From positions 1 through 37,732 of the forward strand of contig JAURZK010000031.1 in the NCBI GenBank assembly GCA_030653505.1: 37,732 bases of DNA, in the 5' to 3' direction. A model generated the notes under the pieces. It saw only the letters and a list, made by a program, of their open reading frames with translations, ran no database searches and was not told the DNA's origin. The stretch's first letter is position 1. Each line of letters starts with the position of its first letter. Source of the DNA: Rubrivivax sp. (GTDB taxonomy: Bacteria; Pseudomonadota; Gammaproteobacteria; Burkholderiales; Burkholderiaceae_C). Position numbers and translations under genes: made by a program. Shown here piece by piece: positions 29,374 to 37,732 of the stretch.

Positions 29374-31611
29374 CTATCGCACATCCCTCGCCGCCGGGGC
29401 CAGGGCCTGCAGGCGCTGTTGCGCCGCTGCGTAGCCGCGATCGACCAGCGCGGCGATGGCACCGAACTGCAGCATGCCGTAGCGGTCGACGTCGGGCTCG
29501 ATCAGCACGTCGATGCTGGACGCCACACGCTGCATGTGGTCGGCACTGCCCACCGTCATCGTGCGCACCAGCAGGTCGCCGATCTGCGGCGTCTGCAGCG
29601 GTTCGCGCCAGGGCAGCAACCGGTGCAGCAGGACAGACCACGCCGAAGGGAAGCCGCCGCGCGGCGCCAGCACGTCGTCGCTGGGCGCCACTTTGCTGGC
29701 GTAGACCATGCCGCCGCAGCGGGCCTTGACCAGGTCGGCAGGCAGGTTGTTGACGATGCCGCCGTCGACCAGCACACGCTCGCCGTCGATCACCGGCAGC
29801 AGCACACCCGGCACCGAAGCGCTGGCCGCGGTGGCCCGCGTGAGCGAGCCGCTCTCGTGCACCACCGCGTGCGCGCCATGCAGGTCGGTGGACACCGCCA
29901 GGTAGGGCAGCCACAGGTCCTCGATCTGCACGTCGCCGAAACACTTCGCGGCACAGGCGTCGCGCCGGCGCGAGGCCACCAGCGCGATGAAGGGCAGCGT
30001 GTACTCGCTGAAAGGCCGCTGGCCGATGACGTAGCGGTTCAGCGCCACCATCTCGTCGGCAGACAGGCCCATCGCGTACATGCCGGCCTGTATCGCCCCC
30101 ATGCTCGTGCCGCCGATGCAGTCGATGGGCACACCCGCCTCGACGAGCGCCTTGAGCACGCCGATGTGGGCGAAGCCGCGTGCACCGCCGCCCGAAAGCG
30201 CCAGGCCCGTGGCCCGGCCGGTCAGCAGCCGCGCGGCGCGCTGCAAGGTTTCGGCGTCGCCCACGCGCAGGTGGAAGTGACGGTCGAAGCCGCCGGTGGC
30301 CAGCCAGGCGCGGGTGCTGCGCGGCGCCTCGGACTGGGGGGCATGCGCCAGCAGCAGCGTCCACGGTTGACGCCGCGTGCCGCGTTGGGCCCAGCGCTGG
30401 GCCGCATCCAGCCGTGCGAGCAGCTCTGCCGGCGGCTGCGACGACCCGGCGGCCACGGGCTCGGCCAGCCACAGGCAGCGGTCTGCGCGCAGCAGGCATT
30501 CGCGGCCCCACGGGTCGTCGGCGTGGCCGGCATCGAGCAGCACCACGTCGTGGGCACGCTGGGCCTCTTCCAGCCAGACGTCGAAACGGCTCCACATCGG
30601 GTGCGACACCGTTGGCGCCGCGCCCTCCACCGTGCGCCCCAGCACGGCTTCGAAGGCCGCGCGTGTGCACAGCGCCGTGGGCAGGGTGTGCTGCAGCGCG
30701 GCGCCCAGCCCTTCCAGTGCGCCTTGCAGCTGCGGGCTGGCGGACGCGCGCAGCAGCACCAGCACCTGCGCGGCAGCGGTACGCCGTGGCGCGATCTGCT
30801 CGAACAGGCGCTGCACCACCGTGGCCATCAGCCGCTGCGCGAAGACCGGCTGCGCCGCGGCGAAGCGCTCGAAGTCTGCCTGCGAGATGCACATCAGCGA
30901 GCAGTCACGTTCGGCACTCAGCGTCGCGCTGCGCACGCCACCGGTGATGAGGGCGATCTCGCCGACGCTGGCGCCCGGCAGAAGGTCGGCACCGCGCAGG
31001 CTCTCGCCGTCGGCCTCGGTGACGACGCTCAGGCGGCCGCTGGTCAGCACGTACCAGGCGTCGGCGGCATCGCCTTGTTTCATCAGGCACGAACCGCGCT
31101 CGAGCAGCACTTCGGTGGCACGCAGCACCAGCGCTTCGACGAGCCTGGCATCCCCTTCCTGCAGCAGCGCGGCCAAGGTGCGGCGGAAGACCAGCGCACG
31201 CAGGCGCCGCGCCGCCAGCTGCGCCAGCCGCGCATCGAAGTTGGCGAAGCGCTGCGCCACGGTGCGCAGGAGTTCGGGGTCGAACACCAGCAGCGAGCAG
31301 GCCGCCGTGCATTCGGCGTGACCGTCGCTGGCCTGGCCCGTGACGGCCTGGATGGCGCCCAGCACCTCGTTCTCCTCGAACGCCATCGGTACGCCCTGCG
31401 AGGCCCCACGCGGCAGCACGATGCGCAGACTGCCGCAAAGCAGCACGCCGAGGCCGGCGCCGTGCGCGGCAGCCAAAGGCAGTGTCGCGCCCGGCGCCAG
31501 GTCGACGGTGCGCGCGCGTGCGACGCAGAGCTCGATCAATGCGCGGGGGGCACCGGCGAACAGCGCCGTGCGGGCCAGCGCTGCACCCGGGGTCTCGACG
31601 GACGAAGGCAT
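29374..31611 (-). CDS. Patatin-like phospholipase with two cyclic-nucleotide-binding-type domains (NTE family)
   Basis: 745 residues. Two cNMP-like domains lie at about 15-130 and 155-265. The second keeps the phosphate cassette (GEIALITGGVRSATL); the first has lost the Arg and looks degenerate. A linker domain (about 280-460) leads to the patatin hydrolase: oxyanion GGGARG (474-479), nucleophile Ser503 in GTSMG, and the dyad Asp in DGGIVNN. This is the neuropathy-target-esterase arrangement, known to hydrolyse lysophospholipids in eukaryotes. No membrane segment is evident. ATG 31611 lacks a good ribosome site. It is the first gene of a minus-strand run with the molybdoenzyme and peptidase. 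Confidence 0.9.
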   Translation of the reverse strand: MPSSVETPGAALARTALFAGAPRALIELCVARARTVDLAPGATLPLAAAHGAGLGVLLCGSLRIVLPRGASQGVPMAFEENEVLGAIQAVTGQASDGHAECTAACSLLVFDPELLRTVAQRFANFDARLAQLAARRLRALVFRRTLAALLQEGDARLVEALVLRATEVLLERGSCLMKQGDAADAWYVLTSGRLSVVTEADGESLRGADLLPGASVGEIALITGGVRSATLSAERDCSLMCISQADFERFAAAQPVFAQRLMATVVQRLFEQIAPRRTAAAQVLVLLRASASPQLQGALEGLGAALQHTLPTALCTRAAFEAVLGRTVEGAAPTVSHPMWSRFDVWLEEAQRAHDVVLLDAGHADDPWGRECLLRADRCLWLAEPVAAGSSQPPAELLARLDAAQRWAQRGTRRQPWTLLLAHAPQSEAPRSTRAWLATGGFDRHFHLRVGDAETLQRAARLLTGRATGLALSGGGARGFAHIGVLKALVEAGVPIDCIGGTSMGAIQAGMYAMGLSADEMVALNRYVIGQRPFSEYTLPFIALVASRRRDACAAKCFGDVQIEDLWLPYLAVSTDLHGAHAVVHESGSLTRATAASASVPGVLLPVIDGERVLVDGGIVNNLPADLVKARCGGMVYASKVAPSDDVLAPRGGFPSAWSVLLHRLLPWREPLQTPQIGDLLVRTMTVGSADHMQRVASSIDVLIEPDVDRYGMLQFGAIAALVDRGYAAAQQRLQALAPAARDVR

Positions 31612-31800
31612 CGGTGGGCGGACGGGTCAGCCTTGCTGCGGCACGGGCCGCAGGTGAAACACGGCGAAAAGGCTGCGGTGCATGGCACTGAGCATAGCGC
31701 CGGGGCTGCAAGCTGCGGACCGCGCCTAAGCCCGCGGCGGGGAAGCGGCATCACGGGCTGGCTAAGATGCAACTTTCAGTCGACCGAGGCACCAGCCCCC
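31612..31800. promoter_or_regulatory. Divergent spacer between patatin and amidohydrolase genes
   Basis: These 189 bases separate two divergent starts and hold no gene. A TAAGAT hexamer at about 31762 could be a -10 for the amidohydrolase gene, but no partner -35 is clear, so this is weak. Confidence 0.35.
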
Positions 31801-33006
31801 ATGAACCTCATCGAACCCATCCTGGCCGACGTCGCCGCCGTCACCGCCATCCGCCGCGACATCCACGCCCACCCGGAGCTCTGCTTCCAGGAAGAGCGCA
31901 CGGCAGACGTCATCGCCAAGGCGCTCACCGAGTGGGGCATCCCGGTGCACCGCGGCCTGGGCAAGACCGGCGTCGTGGGCATCGTGAAGAACGGCAGCAG
32001 CGCGCGTGCCGTGGGCCTGCGCGCCGACATCGACGCGCTGCCGATGACAGAACACAACACCTTCGAACATGCCAGCAAGCACCAGGGCAAGATGCACGCC
32101 TGCGGCCACGACGGCCACACCGCCATGCTGCTGGCGGCGGCCAAGCACCTGGCCAGGCACCGCAATTTCGACGGCACCGTCTACCTGATCTTCCAGCCCG
32201 CCGAGGAAGGCGGCGGCGGCGCGCGCGAGATGATCAGGAACGGCCTCTTCGAGCGCTTCCCGATGGAAGCCGTGTTCGGCGCCCACAACTGGCCCGGCAT
32301 GAAGGTCGGGGCCTTCGGCGTCAACCCGGGCGCGATGATGGCGTCGAGCAACGAGTTCCGCGCCGTCATCCACGGCAAGGGTTCACACGCCGCGCTGCCC
32401 TACCTGGGCGTCGACCCGGTGCCGGTGGCCTGCCAGATGGTGATGGCGTGGCAGACCATCATCACGCGCAACCGCCGGCCCATCGACCCGGGCGTGATCT
32501 CGGCCACCATGATCCACACCGGCGAGGCCATCAACGTGGTGCCCGACTCGGCCGAGATCCGCGGCACCGTGCGCACCTTCTCGCTGGAGGTGCTGGAACT
32601 CATCGAACGCCGCATGCGCGAGGTGGCCGAGCACACCGCCGCGGCCTTCGGCGCCAGCTGCGAATTCGAGTTCAAGCGCAACTACCCGCCCACTGTGAAC
32701 CACCCTGCCGAGACCGAATTTGTGCGCGGCGTGCTGGGCCAGGTGGTGGGGCCCGAAAACGTGCAGGCCTTCGAGCCGACGATGGGTGCCGAGGACTTCA
32801 GCTTCTTCCTGCAGGCCAAGCCCGGTTGCTACTTCGTCATCGGCAACGGCGACGGCGCGCACCGCGAAGGCGGCCACGGCCTGGGGCCGTGCATGCTGCA
32901 CAACCCCAGCTACGACTTCAACGACGAACTCATCCCGCTGGGTGCCACGGCCTGGGTGCGCATCGCCGAGGAGTGGCTGCGCGCGCCGCGGCCCGTAGCC
33001 GGCTGA
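31801..33006 (+). CDS. M20-family amidohydrolase (hippurate hydrolase / N-acyl amino acid hydrolase type)
   Basis: 401 residues of the M20D peptidase family. Metal ligands are visible as Cys101 and His103 (HACGHDGHTAM), Glu136 (PAEEGGGGA), His162 (FGAHNWPG) and a C-terminal His (LHNPSYDFND). The dimerisation domain is in the middle (GKGSHAALPYLGVDP). Members cleave the amide of N-acyl or N-benzoyl amino acids in the cytosol; which substrate is used here is unknown. ATG 31801 is chosen because the family N-terminus (ADVAAVTAIRRDIHAHPEL) follows directly. It appears monocistronic: the spacer to the next gene holds a hairpin. Confidence 0.92.
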   Translation: MNLIEPILADVAAVTAIRRDIHAHPELCFQEERTADVIAKALTEWGIPVHRGLGKTGVVGIVKNGSSARAVGLRADIDALPMTEHNTFEHASKHQGKMHACGHDGHTAMLLAAAKHLARHRNFDGTVYLIFQPAEEGGGGAREMIRNGLFERFPMEAVFGAHNWPGMKVGAFGVNPGAMMASSNEFRAVIHGKGSHAALPYLGVDPVPVACQMVMAWQTIITRNRRPIDPGVISATMIHTGEAINVVPDSAEIRGTVRTFSLEVLELIERRMREVAEHTAAAFGASCEFEFKRNYPPTVNHPAETEFVRGVLGQVVGPENVQAFEPTMGAEDFSFFLQAKPGCYFVIGNGDGAHREGGHGLGPCMLHNPSYDFNDELIPLGATAWVRIAEEWLRAPRPVAG

Positions 33007-33045
33007 GCCTTCAGGGCACGCCCACCACGGGTAGGCGTTGACCGA

Positions 33046-33062
33046 ACCGCGGCTGCCGCGGT
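33046..33062 (+). terminator. Short GC hairpin after the amidohydrolase gene
   Basis: ACCGCGG and CCGCGGT flank a 3-base loop, 40 bases after the amidohydrolase stop. A second, looser pairing (AGACCGG near 33075 with CCGGTCT near 33115) follows. There is no T-run, so termination by it is only possible. Confidence 0.35.
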
Positions 33063-33160
33063 CGATACGCAGGCAGACCGGGCCCACCAGCGTCTCGTCG
33101 TCCAGGTGGACGGCCGGTCTGGCTCAAGCTGCAGCCGTGGGTGTCGATATCCCCGGGACG

Positions 33161-34945
33161 ATGCGCCGCGACGGCCCGCCCCACCCACGACTCCACGGCC
33201 CGCCGTGGGCCGACACCTGGCGCGCCCCGGCCGCGCTGCTGCTGGCCGGCCTGGTGTGGCTGCTGTCCGGGCCGGCGGCGGCGCAGCCCCTGCTGGTCGA
33301 CGGTCGCAGTGCCGTGCCGGTGTGGCCGGCCGTGACGGTGCTGGCCGACGCCGAAGGCCTGCTCACGCCCGAGCAGGCCGTCGCCGCCGCCGCACTCTTC
33401 AAGCAGCCCGAGGGCACGCCGTCGAACCTGGGCCGCAGCGCCAGCACCGTGTGGCTGCGCTTCCCGCTCACCGTGCCCGGCGGCGAGACGGTGCGGCGCG
33501 TGCTGCAGATCGACTACCCCCTGCTCCACCGCGTCGACCTCTACCTGCTGCATGACGGACAGATCGCGCAGCACGCACGCATGGGCAGCGCGCTGCGCCT
33601 GTCGGAACGCGCGATGAACACACGCACCCATGCCGCGCCCCTGGTGCTGGCGCCCGGCGCACACGAGGTGCTGCTGCGGGTGCACACGCAGTCGTCGCTG
33701 GTGCTGCCCATCACGCTGCGCACCTTCGAGGACTTCACTGCCCACGAGTCGCGTGAACAGCTGGTGCAGGGCATCGCCATCGGCCTGGCGCTGTGCATGC
33801 TGATGTACAGCCTGACGCAGGGCGTCGGGCTTCGCGACACGCTGTTCCTCGACTACGCGCTGCTCGTCGGCGCCAACATCGTCTTCACGCTGGCCTACTT
33901 CGGCATCGGTGCGCAGTACCTGTGGCCGGAGTTTCCGGCGTTGTCGCTGAAGGTGGCGCCGATGGCGGTGATGGTGGCCGTGGCCGCGGGCACACGCTTC
34001 ATGTCCGCGGCGCTGGCCGTGCATGAGGTCAGCCCGTTCATCGCCCGGCTGCTGCACGGGGTGAGCGTGGGAGCCGTGCTGGCGCTGGCGGCCACGGCGT
34101 TCAACCTGGTGGACTACCGCACCGCGCAGACCCTGGTCACCGTGCTGGGCCTGTCGACCACCGCCATGGTGCTGCCGGCGGCCTACATCCGCGCCCGCAG
34201 CGGCGAGCGCACGGCCTACTACATGCTCTTCGGCTGGGCCTTCTACACGCTGGGCGCGGTGGTCACTGCCGGGCTGCTGCGCGGCCTCGTCGAGCCCACC
34301 TTCCTGAGCCAGCACGTGTACCCCTTCTCGCTGATGATCGAGATGGCGGCCTGGATGGCCGTGCTGAGCCTGCGTGTGCAGGCCATCCACCGCAACGCCG
34401 ACCGCGCGCGCGTCGAGACCGAGACCATGCGTGCGCTGGCGCAGACCGACGCCCTCACCGGCCTGCCGAACCGGCGCGGCCTGCAGCAGCACCTGGCCGC
34501 GGTGCTGCCACGCGCCACGCCGCAGCAGCTGCTGGCCGTCTACCTGCTCGACCTGGACGGCTTCAAGCCCATCAACGACCGTTACGGCCACGACGTGGGC
34601 GACGCGCTGCTGGTGGCCGTCGGCCAGCGCCTGCAGGCGCAGCTGCGCGGCGGCGACGTGGTGGCGCGCCTGGGTGGCGACGAGTTCGTGGTGCTGGCCA
34701 ACGGGCTGGTCGACGAGGCCGCCGCGCTGCGTGTCGGGCAGAAGCTGCTGGCCGCCGTCGACACCCCCTTCGACGCCGGCGGGCAGCGTTGCAGCGTGGG
34801 CATGACGGTGGGCTACGCCCTGGCGCCGCTGGATGGCAGCACGGCCGACGAACTGATCAGGCGCGCCGACGCGGCGATGTACGCCGGCAAGCAGGCCGGG
34901 CGGCGGCAAGTACAGCGCGGGGGGCGCTCGCTGGCGATGGCTTGA
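33161..34945 (+). CDS. Membrane diguanylate cyclase, 7TMR-DISM sensor with GGDEF domain
   Basis: 594 residues. A signal/anchor segment (about 20-42, ending GPAAAQ) precedes a periplasmic 7TMR-DISMED2-type beta domain (about 45-190, with [12 protein letters not shown] and RVDLYLL). Next comes a seven-helix membrane block (about 195-395), then a GGDEF domain from about 425. The active motif is GGDEF (505-509), with an RxxD inhibitory site (RGGD) five residues upstream and the [12 protein letters not shown] start motif. It should make cyclic di-GMP at the inner membrane in response to a periplasmic ligand and be product-inhibited. ATG 33161 gives the best leader; the frame is open further upstream. 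It is convergent with the AAA+ gene. Confidence 0.9.
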   Translation: MRRDGPPHPRLHGPPWADTWRAPAALLLAGLVWLLSGPAAAQPLLVDGRSAVPVWPAVTVLADAEGLLTPEQAVAAAALFKQPEGTPSNLGRSASTVWLRFPLTVPGGETVRRVLQIDYPLLHRVDLYLLHDGQIAQHARMGSALRLSERAMNTRTHAAPLVLAPGAHEVLLRVHTQSSLVLPITLRTFEDFTAHESREQLVQGIAIGLALCMLMYSLTQGVGLRDTLFLDYALLVGANIVFTLAYFGIGAQYLWPEFPALSLKVAPMAVMVAVAAGTRFMSAALAVHEVSPFIARLLHGVSVGAVLALAATAFNLVDYRTAQTLVTVLGLSTTAMVLPAAYIRARSGERTAYYMLFGWAFYTLGAVVTAGLLRGLVEPTFLSQHVYPFSLMIEMAAWMAVLSLRVQAIHRNADRARVETETMRALAQTDALTGLPNRRGLQQHLAAVLPRATPQQLLAVYLLDLDGFKPINDRYGHDVGDALLVAVGQRLQAQLRGGDVVARLGGDEFVVLANGLVDEAAALRVGQKLLAAVDTPFDAGGQRCSVGMTVGYALAPLDGSTADELIRRADAAMYAGKQAGRRQVQRGGRSLAMA

Positions 34946-34966
34946 GGCGGCCGCCGCCGGGCCGCC
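34946..34966. terminator. GC hairpin in the convergent gap between diguanylate cyclase and AAA+ genes
   Basis: GGCGGCC (34946-34952) pairs with GGCCGCC (34960-34966) across 7 bases, starting directly after the cyclase stop codon. The gap between the convergent stops is only 34 bp, so one element may serve both strands. No T-run is present. Confidence 0.45.
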
Positions 34967-34979
34967 GCTGCCACGCCGG

Positions 34980-35984
34980 CTACTGCAAGAACCCGATCGG
35001 CTGGCGCTTGGCGCCGGCGCCCGGCAGGTCACCGAGTTCGACGGTGGCACGGCCGGCCAGGCGGGCATTGCCAAAGGCCGTCATCCAGGCACGGCGCATC
35101 TCGCGCGGCGCGGTGCCGGCCAGGCGTTCGAGCACGGCGTTGGAAGGCTCGTCGTCGAAGCGCTGGCCCCAGTCGTGCGCGGCGCGCAGCTGGCGGTACA
35201 GGCGCAGCGCGATGGCGCGCGCGGCGTCGAAGTCGGGCGCGTGCACCTCGAACACGTTCATGCGGTTCAGGATGGGCTCGGGAATGCAGCGCTCGTCGTT
35301 GGCGGTGGCCACCCAGATCACCTGGCTGGCGTCGATGGCGACCTCGGCGAACTCGTCGGTGAAGGTGCCGGCGGTGTCGTGTTCCAGCAGGCTGTAGAGC
35401 GCGCCCAGCGGGTCGTAGGCGTGCTCGGCGCGCGCCTTGTCGATCTCGTCGACCACCATCACCGGGTTGGCGTAGTTGCCGTCGACGAGCGTTTCGAAGA
35501 CCTTGCCCGGGCGCGCGCCCTTCCACTGGCTGGACGCACCCGACAGCACCCAGCCCGCGGTGAGGCTGCTCATGCTGATGAAGCCCAGCCCCGTGCCCAG
35601 CAGGTGCGCGATCTCGCGCGCGAAGTGCGTCTTGCCTATGCCCGGCGGGCCCAGCAGCAGCATGGGCATGATTTCCAGTGCGTCGCGGCTGTCGGTGCAC
35701 AGCGCGAGTTGGCGCCTGACGTCGTCGAGCACCTCGTTGAAGTTGGGCATCTCGTCGTAGAGGTGCTCCATCGCCGGCAGCCCACCGGGCTTGACCTGGA
35801 AACGCTCGGGGCCCTTCTCGATCATGCGTTCGTAGGTGGCGCGCAGGTTCTCGTGTTCACGTGCGGGCAGCTTGTCCAGCCGCTGTTCCACATCACCCAG
35901 GCGGTACAGCGAGCGCATGCGCGCCACCGGCAGCGCGCCGCCGGAGACGGGGGAAACGGGGACCAGGCCGGTTTCAGCGCTCAT
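34980..35984 (-). CDS. Lon-like AAA+ ATPase without protease domain
   Basis: 334 residues. Walker A is GPPGIGKT (112-119), Walker B VMVVDEID (175-182), sensor-1 Asn229 in VATANDE, and the arginine finger Arg241 in PEPILNRM. The core resembles the ATPase part of Lon proteases (ARPGKVFETL, then YANPVMVVDEIDKA). However, the N-terminal substrate domain is short and different, and the Ser-Lys protease domain is absent. AAGGAG nine bases before ATG 35984 fixes the start. It could be a remodelling ATPase; its client is unknown. Upstream in the same frame the reading stays open but has no plausible leader. Confidence 0.85.
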   Translation of the reverse strand: MSAETGLVPVSPVSGGALPVARMRSLYRLGDVEQRLDKLPAREHENLRATYERMIEKGPERFQVKPGGLPAMEHLYDEMPNFNEVLDDVRRQLALCTDSRDALEIMPMLLLGPPGIGKTHFAREIAHLLGTGLGFISMSSLTAGWVLSGASSQWKGARPGKVFETLVDGNYANPVMVVDEIDKARAEHAYDPLGALYSLLEHDTAGTFTDEFAEVAIDASQVIWVATANDERCIPEPILNRMNVFEVHAPDFDAARAIALRLYRQLRAAHDWGQRFDDEPSNAVLERLAGTAPREMRRAWMTAFGNARLAGRATVELGDLPGAGAKRQPIGFLQ

Positions 35985-36226
35985 CGGGACGGGCTCCTTC
36001 GCAAACGGGCGAACTTTCGCGGGTGCGGTTCGATTCAAGCAAAGACTGCCATAACTCGACCGCGGAACAAAGCCGGGAAGGCACCGCGTTTCAGGGTCTT
36101 GGCACCACCCGGGCAGGGGGCCCGCATGCAAGCGACATGCCATGCTTCCGTGCCGGATGTGGCGGATGTGGCGGATGTGGCGGCCGGCGCGCGTCGGCCG
36201 GTCTTGCTGGGCCGACTGCGGCGCAC
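35985..36226. other. Intergenic spacer with 9-bp tandem repeat
   Basis: 242 bases without a gene. The notable feature is a short tandem repeat: CCGGATGTG at 36153, then GCGGATGTG at 36162 and 36171, followed by GCGG. The rest should hold the AAA+ gene promoter and the 3' end of the hydrolase transcript. Confidence 0.55.
36153..36183. repeat. Three-copy 9-bp tandem repeat (GCGGATGTG)
   Basis: Three adjacent 9-base units, the first with one change (CCGGATGTG), plus a partial fourth. It lies in the spacer between the dienelactone hydrolase and AAA+ genes, outside any supported reading frame. Slippage or a repeated protein site are possible. Confidence 0.7.
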
Positions 36227-36928
36227 CTAGTTGGCGGCGAACAGCGCCTGCGCCAGGAAGGCCAGGCTGCGGCCATGTGCCAACGCCGCACTCGGCGCGT
36301 GGTACGACGCCCGCGCCCAGCAGTTGAAGCCGTGCATCGCGCGCGGGTAGACGTGCACCTCGGCCCGCGGCAGCGCCGCCTGAACGCGCTGCACGGCGTC
36401 GAGCGGGATGTGGTCGTCGTTCTCGGCGTAGTGGAACTGCAGCGGGCAGCGCACGGCCGGTGCGCGGTCGAGCTGGCCGTGGATGCCGCCGCCGTAGAAG
36501 GCCACCGCGGCGTCGACGTCGGTCGTCGCCGCCGCCAGGTAAGCCAGCCGGCCGCCCATGCAGTAGCCGAAGCTGCCGACCTTGCGGCCGCCCACCTCGG
36601 GCCGCGCGCGCAGTGCAGCCACACCGGCCGCGATGTCGGCCAGCGCATCGTCCGCACCATAACCCTGCATCAGCGCCAGCGCCTGCGCGCGGTCGGCGCC
36701 TTCGTAGCCCAGCTGCACACGCGGCGCCTGGCGCCAGAAGACATCGGGCGCCAGCACCACGAAGCCGTCGAGGGCGTACTGCGCGGCCACGGCCTGGATA
36801 TGGGCGTTGACACCGAAGATCTCCTGCCACAGCACGAGCCCGGGGCCGTGGCCGGCCGGGGGCAGGGCCAGCAGGCCGGCGTAGCCGGGGGCGATCTCGA
36901 TCCACTGCGTCTGGACGGGGCTGCTCAT
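36227..36928 (-). CDS. Dienelactone hydrolase-family protein
   Basis: 233 residues, alpha/beta-hydrolase fold of the dienelactone hydrolase family. The nucleophile is Cys123 in GYCMGG, the acid is in ENDDHIP (Asp171/172), and the histidine is His199 in MHGF. The LVLWQEIFGVNAHIQ motif, with the Glu that holds the Cys in classical enzymes, is present. In catechol breakdown these enzymes open dienelactone to maleylacetate, but many members act elsewhere and no catechol genes are nearby. AGGAG six bases before ATG 36928 supports the start. It follows ruvC by 28 bp on the same strand and may be co-transcribed. Confidence 0.9.
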   Translation of the reverse strand: MSSPVQTQWIEIAPGYAGLLALPPAGHGPGLVLWQEIFGVNAHIQAVAAQYALDGFVVLAPDVFWRQAPRVQLGYEGADRAQALALMQGYGADDALADIAAGVAALRARPEVGGRKVGSFGYCMGGRLAYLAAATTDVDAAVAFYGGGIHGQLDRAPAVRCPLQFHYAENDDHIPLDAVQRVQAALPRAEVHVYPRAMHGFNCWARASYHAPSAALAHGRSLAFLAQALFAAN

Positions 36929-36956
36929 GGGTGTCTCCTGCGGGGTGGTAAAGGCT

Positions 36957-37505
36957 TCAGTAGGTCCTGCCCTTGCGGTACTGCGCATGTTGCCGGCGCT
37001 GCAGCGGCGAAGCCAGCGCCAACGCAGCGAACGATGCGCCGGCGTGGGCGTGCGAAATGGCCAGGCCCAGCGCGTCGGCGGCGTCCTTGCCCGGCAGCGC
37101 GGACAGTTTCAGCAGACGCTTGACCATCTCCTGCACCTGCGACTTGTTGGCCAGGCCGTGGCCGACGACGGCCTTCTTCATCTGCAACGCCGTGTACTCG
37201 GTCACCGTGAGGCCGCCGGTGACCAGCGCTGCCAGCGCCGCACCGCGCGCCTGGCCCAGCAGCAGCGTGCTTTGCGGGTTGACGTTGACGAACACGATCT
37301 CGGCGCAGGCGCAGTCGGGCGTGTAGGTCTGCACGACCTCACGCACGCCCTCGAAGATGATCTTCAGCCGCCCGGGCAGATCGCCGCGCGGCAGCTCCAG
37401 CGTGCTGATGGTGCCGCTGGCCACGTAGGCCAGACGCGGGCCGTCGGCCTCGATGACGCCGAAGCCGGTGCGCTGCAGGCCGGGGTCTATGCCGAGGATG
37501 CGCAT
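36957..37505 (-). CDS. ruvC: RuvC, Holliday junction resolvase
   Basis: 182 residues, close to the usual 170-180. The four catalytic acids are visible: Asp7 (ILGIDPG), Glu69 ([14 protein letters not shown]), and Asp141 and Asp144 ([11 protein letters not shown]). RuvC cuts Holliday junctions symmetrically with RuvAB during recombinational repair. ATG 37505 opens the family N-terminus. ruvA and ruvB do not follow; instead the dienelactone hydrolase gene lies 28 bp downstream. Upstream are 69 bases and then the 158-bp repeat at the window end. Confidence 0.97.
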   Translation of the reverse strand: MRILGIDPGLQRTGFGVIEADGPRLAYVASGTISTLELPRGDLPGRLKIIFEGVREVVQTYTPDCACAEIVFVNVNPQSTLLLGQARGAALAALVTGGLTVTEYTALQMKKAVVGHGLANKSQVQEMVKRLLKLSALPGKDAADALGLAISHAHAGASFAALALASPLQRRQHAQYRKGRTY

Positions 37506-37574
37506 GAGCTCGGTCGTGCTTCATTCTGATGGTCGCGCACCCGGTCGGGAACCGGGCTGCGAGCGTCGGATTTC

Positions 37575-37732
37575 GGCCCGTTGCTGTCGTTCGCGTATGT
37601 CTGCTTCGCGCGTTCGAGGATGTGCGCGGGCCGCGTCAGGCGATGCCCGGCGGCGTCGCCGACTGTGGCGGCCTTCGCTTCGCTCAGGCTGCCCTGCGCT
37701 GCTCGCCTCGAGGGCGTGCCGCATAACTCGCT
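37575..37732 (-). repeat. 158-bp dispersed repeat, right copy
   Basis: Reverse-oriented partner of 123-280, with the same length and the same conserved blocks. It ends exactly with the last base of the window. It lies upstream of ruvC, separated by 37506-37574, which holds no gene. The translation MRHAL...AGQPERSEGR can be read on the minus strand, but the match to the left copy is better explained by a conserved DNA element than by a conserved protein. Confidence 0.75.

Noticed and set aside
29296..33006. A 1236-codon open frame on the plus strand
   Set aside because: Only its last 401 codons (from ATG 31801) are the real amidohydrolase. The rest is antisense to the patatin gene and is Arg/His/Gln-rich, as expected of a GC-rich shadow frame.
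32383..33087. Minus-strand frame opposite the amidohydrolase that extends into the following spacer
   Set aside because: The stretch in the spacer ([18 protein letters not shown]) looks protein-like, but the rest is a shadow of the amidohydrolase. No recognisable family or start signal was found.
36153..36183. CRISPR-like repeats
   Set aside because: The units are 9 bases long and directly adjacent, without spacers. No cas genes are present anywhere in the window.
34980..36905. A 641-codon minus-strand frame joining the AAA+ gene to the region antisense-shifted through the dienelactone hydrolase
   Set aside because: The AAA+ start at 35984 has a strong ribosome site. The upstream part is an out-of-frame reading of the hydrolase gene, so this is not a fusion.

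Overview
This window looks like chromosomal DNA from a high-G+C betaproteobacterium of the order Burkholderiales, close to the Rubrivivax/Leptothrix/Methylibium group. The reasons are the very GC-rich third codon positions, a red-type (form IC) RuBisCO operon with CbbX and a divergent CbbR, a polyhydroxyalkanoate granule protein, wax ester synthase, GGGGG-rich lipoproteins, and G+C-rich intergenic repeats of a kind common in that group. Genus is inferred from gene style, not from a marker gene. I found no tRNA, rRNA, CRISPR array, transposase, integrase or phage gene.

Layout. Bases 1-297 hold no gene, only repeat DNA. 298-2998 (minus) is an oligopeptide-type ABC permease and its periplasmic binding protein. 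3163-5888 (minus) is a small outer-membrane-like protein and a large lipoprotein, separated by a perfect hairpin. 6159-8819 (minus) is a large ATPase regulator with a DNA-binding domain at each end. 9049-10086 (minus) is a PLP enzyme of the D-cysteine desulfhydrase / L-cysteate sulfo-lyase type. 10234-12545 is a neutral-lipid group: WS/DGAT acyltransferase and an SRPBCC protein on the minus strand, with acyl-CoA-binding protein diverging on the plus strand. It is followed by a Leu/Ile/Val-type binding protein and a SulP-STAS-cNMP transporter (plus).

The centre (15986-25585) is the Calvin-cycle locus. cbbR (plus) diverges from the minus-strand operon cbbL-cbbS-cbbX-fbp-prk-tkt-cbbY, which appears to run into an exported glutathione peroxidase. 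The operon supplies RuBisCO, its activase (CbbX), a phosphatase for the RuBisCO inhibitor xylulose-1,5-bisphosphate (CbbY), RuBP regeneration (Prk) and part of the regenerative limb (Fbp, Tkt). It has no pgk, gap, fba, rpe or carboxysome genes. The cbbR-cbbL gap carries two TNA-N8-TNA motifs 33 bp apart and a TATATT -10, consistent with CbbR activation.

The right third (25622-37505) is a mixed housekeeping/accessory set: PHA-granule protein, a lipoprotein metallo-aminopeptidase, a single-subunit molybdopterin oxidoreductase, a cNMP-domain patatin phospholipase, an M20 amidohydrolase, a membrane diguanylate cyclase, a Lon-like AAA+ ATPase without protease, a dienelactone hydrolase and ruvC.

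Two copies of one 158-bp repeat lie in opposite orientation near the left end and exactly at the right end. This suggests that the window is an assembled contig broken at dispersed repeats. I see no clear new defence or mobile system. The most interesting leads are the periplasmic glutathione peroxidase with altered active-site residues at the end of the cbb operon, the SulP-STAS-cNMP fusion (possible anion or bicarbonate transporter) convergent with that operon, the regulator with two DNA-binding domains, and the edge repeats.
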